Positions 51,701 through 59,388 of a stretch of DNA of 64,000 nt are shown in pieces; positions within the stretch are counted from its first letter, which is position 1, and every line of letters begins with the position of its first letter. Below the pieces are notes generated by a model. The model saw only the letters and a program-made list of their open reading frames with translations. It had not been told where the DNA came from and searched no databases. The stretch covers positions 62,001 through 126,000 of the forward strand of contig NZ_PJIQ01000010.1 of the NCBI RefSeq assembly GCF_002929745.1, written 5' to 3'. A program made the position numbers and the translations under genes. The DNA is from Arthrobacter sp. B1805. GTDB lineage: Bacteria > Actinomycetota > Actinomycetes > Actinomycetales > Micrococcaceae.

Positions 51701-54344
51701 CCGCAGGCATCCGCTCGGTGCCCCAGTCATTACGGGCGGTGAAGCTGTTCCTGTTCGCCTGAACGTCCCAGTTCGCGCCGGTCACCCTGTCCACACGTGC
51801 CCGCGGGTCCCGGGTGATGTGCTGCAGGAACTCCTGGTGGATGTCGGCTGAGATCCAGATAGAGCCAATACGGGCTTCGATTTCATCCGCACCCAACGGC
51901 AGCGGCATAGCCGCTTTCAGGTCCTCGACGTTGCGCAGGAGTCGCTCGTCCTCGGCCGCAGCGACGGTGGCGACGTCGAGCTTCTCCCGAACGTTGCCGC
52001 TGAGGTACTCGGCTCGCGTCTCCATGATGCCGGTCTCCCCGGGAATGTCGTACACCAGCTCCCCCAGTGCGTCCCTGGCGGCTCCTGGGTCGACGCCGAG
52101 CAGATTGGCTATCTCGGTGAGGTCGACTTCGCCTCGGGCGTCCAGGGTGACGGCAAGGGCCTCAGCCGGGGTGTCGACACCTCGGATGGGTTGGCGTGGC
52201 TGGACCTGGCGGCCGCGCTGCAGGGCTGCCGGGGTCGCCTTCTGGCTGGCCTCGTCGAACCGCTCCAGAGCAGGAACGATCGGCCCGAAGGGGTCGTTGC
52301 GCAGCAGCGCCACCGCCTTCGGCGTCACCCTGGCCATGATGTCCTCGCCGACGTCGTTAACCTTGCCGGTGCGGCGCTCGGTGAACCGGTTGATCGGGCC
52401 AAAGGAATCCACGTAGGTGCGGTAGGACTCGCGCAGGTTGGCGCGTTCGGCTTCGAGCTCCGGGGTGTCCTCAACGTTGCTCGCCTCAAGCGTGAGCACG
52501 GAGCGGGCGAGGTCGCGGAGCTGTAGCAGGGACCGCAGTTCGCTTGCCTGGGTCGCGGGGACCTTCAACGGGGCGATTGATCCGTCGATGTCGACCTGTC
52601 GGAAGGTGCCGTCCGGCTCGGACATAATGTGACCGACCTGGAGCTGCTTACCTGCAGGGACGATGGCTACAGACTCGATGACCTGCCCCGCCTGACGCTC
52701 TGCCACTCCCCTGCCGGCGTCAACGGCTGTGAGGGCAAGGTCCTGCAACTGGTTGTGCAGCTGCTCTGGCACGGAGCGTAGGTCCTCGTTGCGCACGGTG
52801 AGGGTCGCTGACCCGTACATGCCGTTACCCACCACGGGCTCGCCCAGCACCCGCTGCGGGTTCTCAATGAAGTAGGCGTTCATCCGGGCCACGTCCTGGC
52901 TCGCGTCGAGCACCACATCCTGCGCGGCGTTCTGGTCGTCACCTACGGCCAGGACCCGTGACTCCAGCCACTGTGGGCTCAGTGGTTCCTCTCCCGGGAG
53001 TCGCTTGCGGAAGATCAGGACGTCTGTGAGGGCATCGGTGCCGGCGGCGCGACGGTGTGCGCCGGTTGGTAGGCGGACGGCGCCGAGCAGGTCGGCTGTC
53101 TCGTAGATTTCCCGGCGTGCTGCCGGGTTCTGGGCGTCCATGGTGAACGCGGAGGAAATGACGCCGACAACACCGCCGGATCGCGTGAGGTCGAGGGACT
53201 TGATGATGAAGTGGTTGTGCATCGAGTGGTTGCCCGCGTTGTGTCGCGGGTCGTGCAGCCTGGTCTTGGCGAACGGGACATTGCCGACGGCAGCGTCGAA
53301 GTAACCGGCAGGCAGGCGCGTGTCAGCGAAGGACTCGGCGCGGATGTCAGCGTCCGGATAGAGGGCCTGAGAGATACCCGCGGTGATCGGGTCCAGCTCC
53401 ACACCGGTCATGGTCACGGTCTCAGGTGCGAGGCCGATGAAGGTGCCGGCACCTGATCCCGGTTCGAGCACGCGGCCACCGGTGAAGCCCAGCGTGTTCA
53501 GGGTCTGCCAGAGTTCCGTGGCGAGAGCGGGGTCGGTGTAGTGGGCGTTGATGACGGTCCGGTTCGCGGCCCGGTACTCGCTCTCACTCAGCAGCTCGCG
53601 CAGCTCGGCACGGTCGGCCTCGTACTCACCCCGGGTCTCATCGAAAACCTCAGCCACGCCTGTAGCACCCCAGCTCCCCCACCTTGCCAGTACCGTGCGC
53701 TCCTGCGCGATGGCTGCCCGATCCTGGTCCTGCAACTCGCGCAGGACACGCAACGCAGCAACGTTGGCTTGGAAGCGCGCGCGGGCCCCCGATGGTGCGA
53801 GGTCATCCTGCCGCGCAGGAACGAAGCGGCCCTCAAGTGTGGCTGGTGCTACGGGCGCTGGCTGTTCTGGTCCATCTCCTCGGCCCTCAGCGTCTCCAAA
53901 TCCTCCTGATACCCGTGGTTGAACGACTGCAGTATCTCGTGCATCAACCTGGTCGACTCCGGTAGGTCCTCGTCCGAGTCGTCGCCCTCCGTCTCCATCA
54001 CGTCCGGCGTCAACATCTCCGCCCGTACGATTTCCTCGGCCTGCATCCTCGACGCGTTCAGCCGGCCCACCTTCTCCAGATACGTCTCGCCCTCCGGATC
54101 CGGCCCCGCGATCTGGTACTGCAGCTCCCCTACCTGGTTCATCGCTTCCTCGCCCAGCTTCCGGAACCACTCCTCCGGATCCGGGATCAGGGCGTACTGC
54201 GACGGGGCGGTCATCTTCCACGTCTCCTGCGCGAACTTGCCGTACTTGTTCATCGAGAACCTCCTCTGGTGGTGCGAAAAGAAATGCGTCTAGGTCAAGA
54301 GCTGCTTGTCCATCAATCTGGTTGCGCTTGCGCGATCGCGCCAT
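48744..54344 (-). CDS. Giant N6-methyltransferase-helicase protein (DarB-like plasmid/phage family)
   Basis: A protein of about 1866 residues. Order: a low-complexity first 160 residues; the start of the conserved part RFVPARQDDLAPSG; an N6-methyltransferase with motif I VLEPGSGAGTFIG (about 293) and motif IV GNVPFA (about 354); then a SNF2/SF2 helicase with GAGKT (about 1000), DELH (about 1165), ITGATATPI and SQRHGRIIRQGNQ (about 1515). Such fusions occur on conjugative elements and in phage P1 DarB, which protects incoming DNA against restriction. ATG 54344 has AGGGGGG upstream, but the frame overlaps a nested gene at 53849-54253, so the real N-terminus is unsettled. Confidence 0.82.
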   Translation of the reverse strand: MARSRKRNQIDGQAALDLDAFLFAPPEEVLDEQVRQVRAGDVEDDRPVAVRPDPGSGGVVPEAGRGSDEPGRGAAVPDRGAGSGGRDVSGEGGPAERVEDAGRGNRTGGDVDAGRDGDGGRRLGRGPTGVDQVDARDTAVVQPRVSGGFGDAEGRGDGPEQPAPVAPATLEGRFVPARQDDLAPSGARARFQANVAALRVLRELQDQDRAAIAQERTVLARWGSWGATGVAEVFDETRGEYEADRAELRELLSESEYRAANRTVINAHYTDPALATELWQTLNTLGFTGGRVLEPGSGAGTFIGLAPETVTMTGVELDPITAGISQALYPDADIRAESFADTRLPAGYFDAAVGNVPFAKTRLHDPRHNAGNHSMHNHFIIKSLDLTRSGGVVGVISSAFTMDAQNPAARREIYETADLLGAVRLPTGAHRRAAGTDALTDVLIFRKRLPGEEPLSPQWLESRVLAVGDDQNAAQDVVLDASQDVARMNAYFIENPQRVLGEPVVGNGMYGSATLTVRNEDLRSVPEQLHNQLQDLALTAVDAGRGVAERQAGQVIESVAIVPAGKQLQVGHIMSEPDGTFRQVDIDGSIAPLKVPATQASELRSLLQLRDLARSVLTLEASNVEDTPELEAERANLRESYRTYVDSFGPINRFTERRTGKVNDVGEDIMARVTPKAVALLRNDPFGPIVPALERFDEASQKATPAALQRGRQVQPRQPIRGVDTPAEALAVTLDARGEVDLTEIANLLGVDPGAARDALGELVYDIPGETGIMETRAEYLSGNVREKLDVATVAAAEDERLLRNVEDLKAAMPLPLGADEIEARIGSIWISADIHQEFLQHITRDPRARVDRVTGANWDVQANRNSFTARNDWGTERMPAGEIFKNLLEQKRVQVTDPDPDPESQRRILNPVETASAQEKAQLMQDRFGEWVWEDTDRAIALTDEYNRRFNSLVLRDYTVEGERLTLPGLIKDWKPRPHQRAAVARMISEPSVGLFHEVGAGKTAEMVMGSMELRRLGMARKPAIVVPNHMLDQFAREWLQIYPQAQILAASSVDLAGDKRRQFVARAAANDWDAVIMTRTAFERIPLSAESEAEYLTREVDRKRQEILAAKERALESGNKAMSVKKLESRLQADEEKIKRLRETPADPGITFEQTGIDYLVVDELHDFKNLSTASNISDAAIDGSKRASDLHAKVEYLRSVHGNRVITGATATPIANSVTEMYVMQRYLRPDLLEKAGINDFDTWAATFGQVVTEMEMTVAGGDSFKMKERFSKFQNVPELLKMFHTFADVKTAEDLQLPVPDIEEREDGRRLPRMVTVEPSIELEAYIADIADRAEKIQARLVDPTEDNMLKISSDGRKAALDMRLVDPDLDALVGATKISATADLLAKVYEENKDRVYADPETGDPHPTPGALQIVFCDLGTPSDKWNVYRQLREDLVQRGVPAHKVRFAHEAKNDAEKGRLFEACRTGDVAVLIGSTQKMGTGTNMQARAVHLVDLDAPWRPADVSQRHGRIIRQGNQNPEVGISQVVTKGSFDTFMWQTLERKSKFIDQIMRGRLDVREIEDVGDNTLSFAEVKAISSGNPLILEKSKADQELTRLQRLERGWHRNQAALSRRKDSAIVRGKALAAELPVLKEAAARTTADVGGDAFRMTINGRTVDKRTDAVEALRTWADRNAAGRPPIQGSKDLGVMASIGGHDIRFVQGQANMVEMGASHVELQIEGAPGVAVELKRNDALFPTVGVIQRLENQVTRLPNEVVKRERQLEESRQEYRDAANALKQPFKHTDALQTAKWEVERINREMHGEDGAQTVLTAELEELRRDMRLATPTPKQPGSPVQLPPGQHSDATLRTKATSRDSGMGR
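53849..54253 (-). CDS. Nested 134-residue gene inside the 5' part of the giant helicase frame
   Basis: ATG 54253 is preceded by GAGGAGG seven bases upstream. The product (YGKFAQETWKMTAPSQYALI, PDPEEWFRKLGEEAMNQVGE, RMQAEEIVRAEMLTPDV) is acidic and helical and not recognised. Almost every codon ends in G or C, whereas the helicase frame over the same bases shows low-complexity G/R/D/A repeats. By that criterion the small gene is the authentic coding frame here. Either both frames are used or the helicase starts differently. Confidence 0.72.
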   Translation of the reverse strand: MNKYGKFAQETWKMTAPSQYALIPDPEEWFRKLGEEAMNQVGELQYQIAGPDPEGETYLEKVGRLNASRMQAEEIVRAEMLTPDVMETEGDDSDEDLPESTRLMHEILQSFNHGYQEDLETLRAEEMDQNSQRP

Positions 54345-54440
54345 CGAGGGCCCCCCTGGTGCCGGTGGAAATACTTCCCCCACCGTACCCAGCGCCCGAC
54401 TCCACTTCGGGGAGGGTTCACAGACATCGGCATCAGTTCT

Positions 54441-55010
54441 CTAATCGCCACTGGTTTGTCCGCTGTAGGCGGCGCCCGCGAGGCCATCGGTGCGACGTAG
54501 ACGAACAGGCGGGCGATCCTCATAGGTGTGGGTGATGTCAGTGACGTCCTCCCGCACGACAGTCACATCGATGTGCCAGTAAGCGTCCGTTCCATCGACG
54601 CTCATCACTCCGGACACCTCGCCGTGAAGCGTGCGGTAGTAAAGGTCCGTGTCCACCTGGCCACGGAGCCCAACATTCCCTGCGGCGTCGAATCTGGCCA
54701 CGTACATCCGCTCCCCACGCCACATCCCGTAGGTGATGACATTCACCTGACCCTCGATGAGATGCTCGGGCTGCACCTTTTTGAGGTAGTACCCCCAGCT
54801 GGGAGCTTCGGTGCCAATCTGGTGCCCCTCCCATCCCTCTCCAGGATGCTGATGCCCGTACACCTCCAGCTCCGCGTATTCAATCGGCTTCCACACCCTC
54901 ACTGTGTGCAGGCTGCCCTCGAACACCACGTAGTCGCCCGATGCGCGGGTGCCGTCGTCGTGCATGGGAGGACTGAAAGGCCTGCGAGCTCGGAGAAGGT
55001 CGGGCTGCAT
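54441..55010 (-). CDS. Hypothetical protein linked to the resolvase
   Basis: A 189-residue soluble protein, not recognised (YAELEVYGHQHPGEGWEGHQ, GQVNVITYGMWRGERMYVAR). ATG 55010 overlaps the resolvase stop (TGATG), so the two are coupled. Its last residues (RTDGLAGAAYSGQ) repeat the resolvase C-terminus (RTDGLAGAGYKEQ), and a 24-bp stretch at 54471-54494 matches 55046-55069 with two differences. Confidence 0.65.
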   Translation of the reverse strand: MQPDLLRARRPFSPPMHDDGTRASGDYVVFEGSLHTVRVWKPIEYAELEVYGHQHPGEGWEGHQIGTEAPSWGYYLKKVQPEHLIEGQVNVITYGMWRGERMYVARFDAAGNVGLRGQVDTDLYYRTLHGEVSGVMSVDGTDAYWHIDVTVVREDVTDITHTYEDRPPVRLRRTDGLAGAAYSGQTSGD

Positions 55011-55660
55011 CAGTTCGCTTTCTCTTTGACTTGTTCCTTGTATCCGGCGCCAGCGAGACCATCGGTGCGCAAAGCGCGGATGATCGTCGACCGGTGGACC
55101 TTGAACCGCTTCGCGATGGCTTCAACAGTCCACTTCTCCTTCTCCCTGAGTCGTCGGGCCTCCACCACATCGTGGGGTTGGAGGCGCGGCGGTCGGCCAC
55201 CCTTTCCCGTTGCGACGGCGAGGCCGGCCTTGGTCCGTTCCCGGATCAGCTCGCGTTCCATCTCCGCGACGCTGGCGATGATGTTAAACATCAGCCGGCC
55301 CGAAGCGGTGGTGGTGTCGATGCCCTCAGTCAGGGATCGGAACATGATGCCTCGCTCGTGGAGTGAGTCGAGGAGTTCCACGAGTCCGCGCACGGTCCGG
55401 CCCAGCCGGTCGAGCTTGGTCACCACGAGGGTGTTGCCTGGCTGCAGTGCGCGGAGACACTGCTCCAGTTTGGGACGCGTCATCGTTGCGCCTGACTTCC
55501 CGTGGTCCGCGTAAACGTCGTAGCAACCGGCGTCGACCAGCTGACGGGTCTGCGCCTCGAGGTTCTGATCCAGGGTAGACACGCGGGCGTATCCGATCAG
55601 GACACCATCAGGCACCAGCCGTGGTTCCTCGACGCCTTCGAGTCGTTCCGGTCGATCCAT
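55010..55660 (-). CDS. Serine recombinase (resolvase/invertase family)
   Basis: A 216-residue small serine recombinase: the catalytic Ser28 lies in IGYARVSTLDQN, followed by KLDRLGRTVRGLVELLDSL, MFNIIASVAEMERELIRERT and a C-terminal HTH (WTVEAIAKRFKVHRSTIIRA). It resolves plasmid multimers or transposition cointegrates or inverts a segment. Its recombination site probably lies in the gene-free 55661-56367 stretch. An N-terminal extension of about 20 residues exists before the usual start. Confidence 0.92.
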   Translation of the reverse strand: MDRPERLEGVEEPRLVPDGVLIGYARVSTLDQNLEAQTRQLVDAGCYDVYADHGKSGATMTRPKLEQCLRALQPGNTLVVTKLDRLGRTVRGLVELLDSLHERGIMFRSLTEGIDTTTASGRLMFNIIASVAEMERELIRERTKAGLAVATGKGGRPPRLQPHDVVEARRLREKEKWTVEAIAKRFKVHRSTIIRALRTDGLAGAGYKEQVKEKAN

Positions 55661-56367
55661 GTGTCCTCCCCCAGTCCGGAGGGTTGCAGAATCCGTTTCA
55701 CCCTCGCGTTATGACAATACACGTTTCGCACTTGGTTAGAGAGGCGAAAATTAGGGCATTTCGAGTGGTGCAAAAAAACTGGCTCTCAAACGGTCCTTTC
55801 TGAACAGCCTCCTGACCAGGTGTGCACGGCGCAAGCTCGCCACGCTCCGCTGCTTGCCCCGCACACACCTGGACAGCAGGGAACCTTACTGACCGCCTGC
55901 ACACACCCACCACGTCACCGACACAGATAAGCTCACTTCGAGCGAGCGGCGGCCGTGCACAGCCTCCTGTTGCCGCGGGGGGCGCATAGCAAGAACTGCC
56001 CTCACAGGACCCAACAAAACTGATGGGGCCAATAGGGACGAAGGAAGAGCTGAAGTTAGCTGCGGCTGCGGAGTCGATCATCCACCTGTGGGCGAGTGGA
56101 GCCCGAAGGGTGGAGCTCAAAGTCGTCCACCTGTGGGTGAGCAGCTAACTCGCGCGATTGCGCTTAGACGTCCAGTGGGGGATTCTCAACGCACTACCCG
56201 CCGGTCAACGTTGCACGATGTGTAGACCCTCGCACGCCTCTGTTGCGAAAGCCGCAAACGGACCCTAGAACAACGTGATCTGACTCGATCTGCACAGTTG
56301 CGCTGGGGTGTACCCATACGCAACGCCTCTCACCTTCGCAGAACACCAGACCCTCTTCGATTCTCGG
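55661..56367. other. Gene-free region with repeats, candidate res/regulatory region
   Basis: About 700 bp. It contains inverted copies CCAGGTGTG (55816-55824) and CACACCTGG (55864-55872), and two direct copies of TCCACCTGTGGG-Y-GAG at 56081-56096 and 56126-56141, 45 bp apart, each with an internal CCAC/GTGG dyad. These may be resolvase, replication or regulator sites. Confidence 0.45.
56081..56141. repeat. Two direct repeats of a dyad element
   Basis: TCCACCTGTGGGCGAG at 56081-56096 and TCCACCTGTGGGTGAG at 56126-56141 differ at one base. The 45-bp period puts them on similar faces of the helix. They could bind a protein dimer such as a plasmid regulator. Confidence 0.55.
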
Positions 56368-57126
56368 TCAGTTCGCTCCGAAGTAAGCCAGAAGGGGGGC
56401 GCTAGCCAGGTCCCTTGTTGTACCCTCGTCGATGAGGATGTCAGCGACCATGGCGGTCACCACCATCGCGGCGAGTCCGTGCGCCTCCAGCTCTTGGTCC
56501 ACGTGTCGGGGCTTACCCTTCCCCATGGTCTCGCCGTCGTCAGTAGGAGCATATTGACCAGCCAGGAACCCCGTCGCGTGAGCCCATGTGGAGTCCTCTT
56601 TCCATAGGCGGTAAACCATCCGGAGGTTCATACCGGATTTCTCGACAGCGTGGGCCAGTTTGTCTGCCCCTGTTTTGATCACCTTGTTCTCAGAGATATT
56701 CAGGACGAACTCCTCCATTTCGGCGACGTCGATGTCTGATGGGAGTCCGTTACGCTGCATGTACTCGTGAGTCTTAGTTTCGTTCGTTCGCTCGTTAGCA
56801 AGCATCGTGTCAGCAGCCCCCGCGCGCTCTGATCGAGGCATGTCCCCGAGCCAGAGAATACGGATGGTCAGCTCCCAGAACGCGCGCCGGTTCGGAGCGG
56901 CTGCATGCCCCAATCCTGCGGCTTCAAGAGTGGCGATAATCCGACTCTGTTCGAAGGCTGCCCGCAGCCAGCCCACGGCGAACTGGCTGACTCGGGTTGC
57001 TGGGACCCCGCTGAGGTCAACCGTGAGAACAGCTTTTGCTGCACGAAGAGTGTAATCAGCAGCTATCGATTGCTCAGAGATTTTGCGCTTGGATTGGCGT
57101 TCCCGCTTTGCTCTACTTCCACTCAT
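56368..57126 (-). CDS. Hypothetical protein, possibly DUF5677-like
   Basis: A 252-residue mostly helical protein with a very basic start (GSRAKRERQSKRKISEQ). Segments such as RRAFWELTIRILWLGDMP and HAVEKSGMNLRMVYRLWKED followed by THATGF-like AHATGFLAGQY resemble helical DUF5677/HEPN-like proteins, though I cannot confirm this. It is divergent from the membrane protein gene at 57257 and borders a probable defence island. Confidence 0.55.
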   Translation of the reverse strand: MSGSRAKRERQSKRKISEQSIAADYTLRAAKAVLTVDLSGVPATRVSQFAVGWLRAAFEQSRIIATLEAAGLGHAAAPNRRAFWELTIRILWLGDMPRSERAGAADTMLANERTNETKTHEYMQRNGLPSDIDVAEMEEFVLNISENKVIKTGADKLAHAVEKSGMNLRMVYRLWKEDSTWAHATGFLAGQYAPTDDGETMGKGKPRHVDQELEAHGLAAMVVTAMVADILIDEGTTRDLASAPLLAYFGAN

Positions 57127-57256
57127 GGGACCACTCTATGTACGCTCGATTCTGAGCTACGGACTTCCCTACTTCTTGCTCTAGGTAGTTGGGTACCTGT
57201 CGTAGCCCCGCACTGTCCGCTGCATTCGCGGATGCACGTGTGATACTGACTTTCCA

Positions 57257-57802
57257 ATGAGTGATGAACTGAGCCGCCGGCAAATTCGTAAGGATCGCCG
57301 TGACCTTCGCCGGAACAAAGCGCTTATCGCAGCTATTCATCAGGAGACTGACGCCCAGAGGGCTGACGTTGCATCACGGACTGGGACGATGCACACGCGT
57401 GCTTCGATACTCATAGCGGCGGCAAGCCTCTCAACCGCCCTGCAAGTCGGTCAGCAGGGGCCTTGGTTCGTGGGCGCTGTTTGGCTTTCAGTTACGTCAG
57501 CCATCCTCGGCGCCCTAGTGCTTCTGCCAGGCCTAGGAGACCAGCTAAACATTGAACAGAACGAGAAGGACCTGTGGGGACAAGAACCTACGGAGTTCAG
57601 TCGTGATCTGATGCATCAGAAGTGGGACCTCCTGCGTGAAGACGAGAAGGCACTATTTTGGCGCCGAAACGTCCTTCTAACTGGCTACGCGGCTCTAGCA
57701 TTGTCATTAGCTGCTGCTGCCATACATCTTTCAACCAACATCAACTCAGAACCGGAACCTAATGCCCCCGAAACCGTCGTCACCTCCACCCCCACCACCT
57801 AA
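57257..57802 (+). CDS. Membrane protein with soluble charged N-terminus, SLATT/PycTM-like layout
   Basis: A 181-residue protein: a charged helix (RRQIRKDRRDLRRNKALIAA), then hydrophobic segments ASILIAAASLSTALQ, WFVGAVWLSVTSAILGALVL and, after a soluble loop (KWDLLREDEKALFWRRN), LLTGYAALALSLAAAAIHL. This layout is seen in membrane effectors of nucleotide-signalling defence systems, but no cyclase gene is nearby, so this is only a resemblance. The gene's end overlaps a 45-codon small ORF. Confidence 0.65.
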   Translation: MSDELSRRQIRKDRRDLRRNKALIAAIHQETDAQRADVASRTGTMHTRASILIAAASLSTALQVGQQGPWFVGAVWLSVTSAILGALVLLPGLGDQLNIEQNEKDLWGQEPTEFSRDLMHQKWDLLREDEKALFWRRNVLLTGYAALALSLAAAAIHLSTNINSEPEPNAPETVVTSTPTT

Positions 57803-57899
57803 GCGACCGAACAACACCGTTCGAGTGGTGAAGGAATCTGACAGCAACTTCAGCTCGCGACCCCCGAAGGCCCCAGAGCCTAAACCAAAGGATAAGTAG
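57762..57899 (+). CDS. Proline-rich 45-residue small protein, possible
   Basis: An ATG-started frame overlapping the 3' end of the membrane protein gene by 41 bp. The product starts MPPKPSSPPPPPPKRPNN and ends PPKAPEPKPKDK, highly basic and proline-rich. No ribosome site stands out, but overlap start-stop architecture suggests coupling. The upstream protein's own C-terminus is also Pro/Thr-rich, so chance low complexity cannot be excluded. Confidence 0.35.
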   Translation: MPPKPSSPPPPPPKRPNNTVRVVKESDSNFSSRPPKAPEPKPKDK

Positions 57900-57967
57900 C
57901 GGGTTAGGCACGTGTAGACCAGTGAGAAACCTGTGGTGGAAGTGGCCGTCCTAATAGATTGGTGGTC

Positions 57968-59020
57968 ATGACCCCTTCGCCAAGCACGATCGACAAGTAT
58001 GGCTGGTTACCGGAGCCTGTCGAATCAGTAGCCTTCCGATTAGCGCGAGCCGATGAGTGCGCCTTCAAGATAGGCGACCTGGTATCGCAGTGGTCATTGG
58101 ACGGACCTCTCGACTTCGAGCAGGTCCGTCAAGGCGAGTATGTGCAGCTGTTCGTGACCCGGCTGCGGCCGGCGCCGCCTGAGGCGTCACTGCTCTTCAG
58201 CGAGGCGGTGAATCACCTTCGCGCGACGATCGATAACGTCATCTGGCACCTCGTCGAACGCGAGCACGGAGAACTTACCGGCTATCCTGCGACGTTGGTC
58301 AACATGCCGATCGTTCAGTCGCCAAAAGCCTTCGACAATTGGATACGTAAGAGAGTTCAAAACGAGATCAGCGCATTTGGCGAAGGAACCCCGTTGTATC
58401 AACGGATACGCGCGCTTCAGCATTACGCTGACTCGCAGAGCAACGTCCCCTCGATGGGCGAGTTTTTAGCCAAGCTGACGGGTCAAGCGGTCGAACCGGC
58501 ACATCCACTACTTCTCCTGCAGGCGTACTCGAACTACGACAAACATCGTTCGATTCGCGTTGCAGTCGCCAGAACCTTCGGTTCGAGCGACGCGACACCA
58601 TTGGCCACTCAGAAACTCGATCATCAAGCAATCCGAGTGGGTGACGCTCTAGGCCCGAAAGTACCGTGGGGTCACCCAGCATCTCAGGATGCCAACACAG
58701 CACTGATGGTCGAGAGACCCAGCCCTTTCACTGCTTGGGTGAACCCGACGAAGGAACTAAACGCGATGAGGCGCCACGTCAGCGACGTCGTACTGCCCAT
58801 CCTACTTACGGGCTTGGAAATGCCGAATGGCCTACCGCCAAGAATCTCGTTGGGCGATGATGGACGATCCAACCGTGAGCGCTTAAATTCAGGAACATGG
58901 GAGGACGCAGAGGCCCGCATCGGCCCCGTTGTTCGAGCCCGGTACGGGGAAGCAATGGCGAAAGAACCTGAGTTTGCCCCCATTGCCAAGGATGCACCCG
59001 ACGCTCTCCCTCCTGACTAG
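57968..59020 (+). CDS. Hypothetical helical protein with NYDKHR motif
   Basis: A protein of about 350 residues, not assigned. The segment LLFSEAVNHLRATIDNVIWH (about 75-95) and AYSNYDKHRSIRVAV (about 185-200) form a pattern I have seen in proteins of unknown function with HEPN-like helical bundles, where a conserved R/H pair may be catalytic. ATG 57968 is taken as start. On the same strand as the membrane protein with a 165-bp gap, so possibly one transcript. Confidence 0.6.
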   Translation: MTPSPSTIDKYGWLPEPVESVAFRLARADECAFKIGDLVSQWSLDGPLDFEQVRQGEYVQLFVTRLRPAPPEASLLFSEAVNHLRATIDNVIWHLVEREHGELTGYPATLVNMPIVQSPKAFDNWIRKRVQNEISAFGEGTPLYQRIRALQHYADSQSNVPSMGEFLAKLTGQAVEPAHPLLLLQAYSNYDKHRSIRVAVARTFGSSDATPLATQKLDHQAIRVGDALGPKVPWGHPASQDANTALMVERPSPFTAWVNPTKELNAMRRHVSDVVLPILLTGLEMPNGLPPRISLGDDGRSNRERLNSGTWEDAEARIGPVVRARYGEAMAKEPEFAPIAKDAPDALPPD

Positions 59021-59388
59021 CCACTTCTACATCTTCAGATCATTTGTCAGCTCGCCTGATCCTCCGGGACGGACGCACTCAGCTCGGGCCCGTTGTTACG
59101 CACCGATCCGCGTCTTTGCCGACGATCCGTGGCACGAGGCTGGGTTCGGGGATGGTGTCGATGAAGTGCTGCACCTGGTCTCGCTCTGTCATGAGCGGGC
59201 CCAGCCACTGGTCCTGCAGGTCCTTGGGGATGATGACCGCGTCCGGTCATGAATCGGCTTGCGTGCAGGCGGCGTTGCGCAGGGCATACCCCACCGCGAC
59301 ACATTCAAACGATGTCAATGGTTGGGATTCAGCTCGAGCGCAGCTTCTGTCGTCTCCCATTGGTTCAGATACACCTTAAACTGACCCC
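59021..59388. other. Region holding a decayed SRAP gene fragment
   Basis: About 370 bp between two forward genes. Nothing intact is encoded; the minus-strand remnant at 59070-59250 is described separately. Confidence 0.5.
59070..59250 (-). pseudogene. C-terminal fragment of a SOS-associated SRAP (YedK/HMCES) peptidase
   Basis: The minus strand encodes DAVIIPKDLQDQWLGPLMTE and IDTIPEPSLVPRIVGKDAD, then in a second frame VRNNGPELSAS. These match the end of actinobacterial SRAP proteins, which cover abasic sites in single-stranded DNA. The catalytic N-terminal Cys part is missing and a frameshift is present. Confidence 0.6.

Noticed and set aside
57257-59020. Complete CBASS or Pycsar defence system
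   Set aside because: The membrane protein resembles effectors of these systems in layout only; no nucleotide cyclase gene is present in the window.
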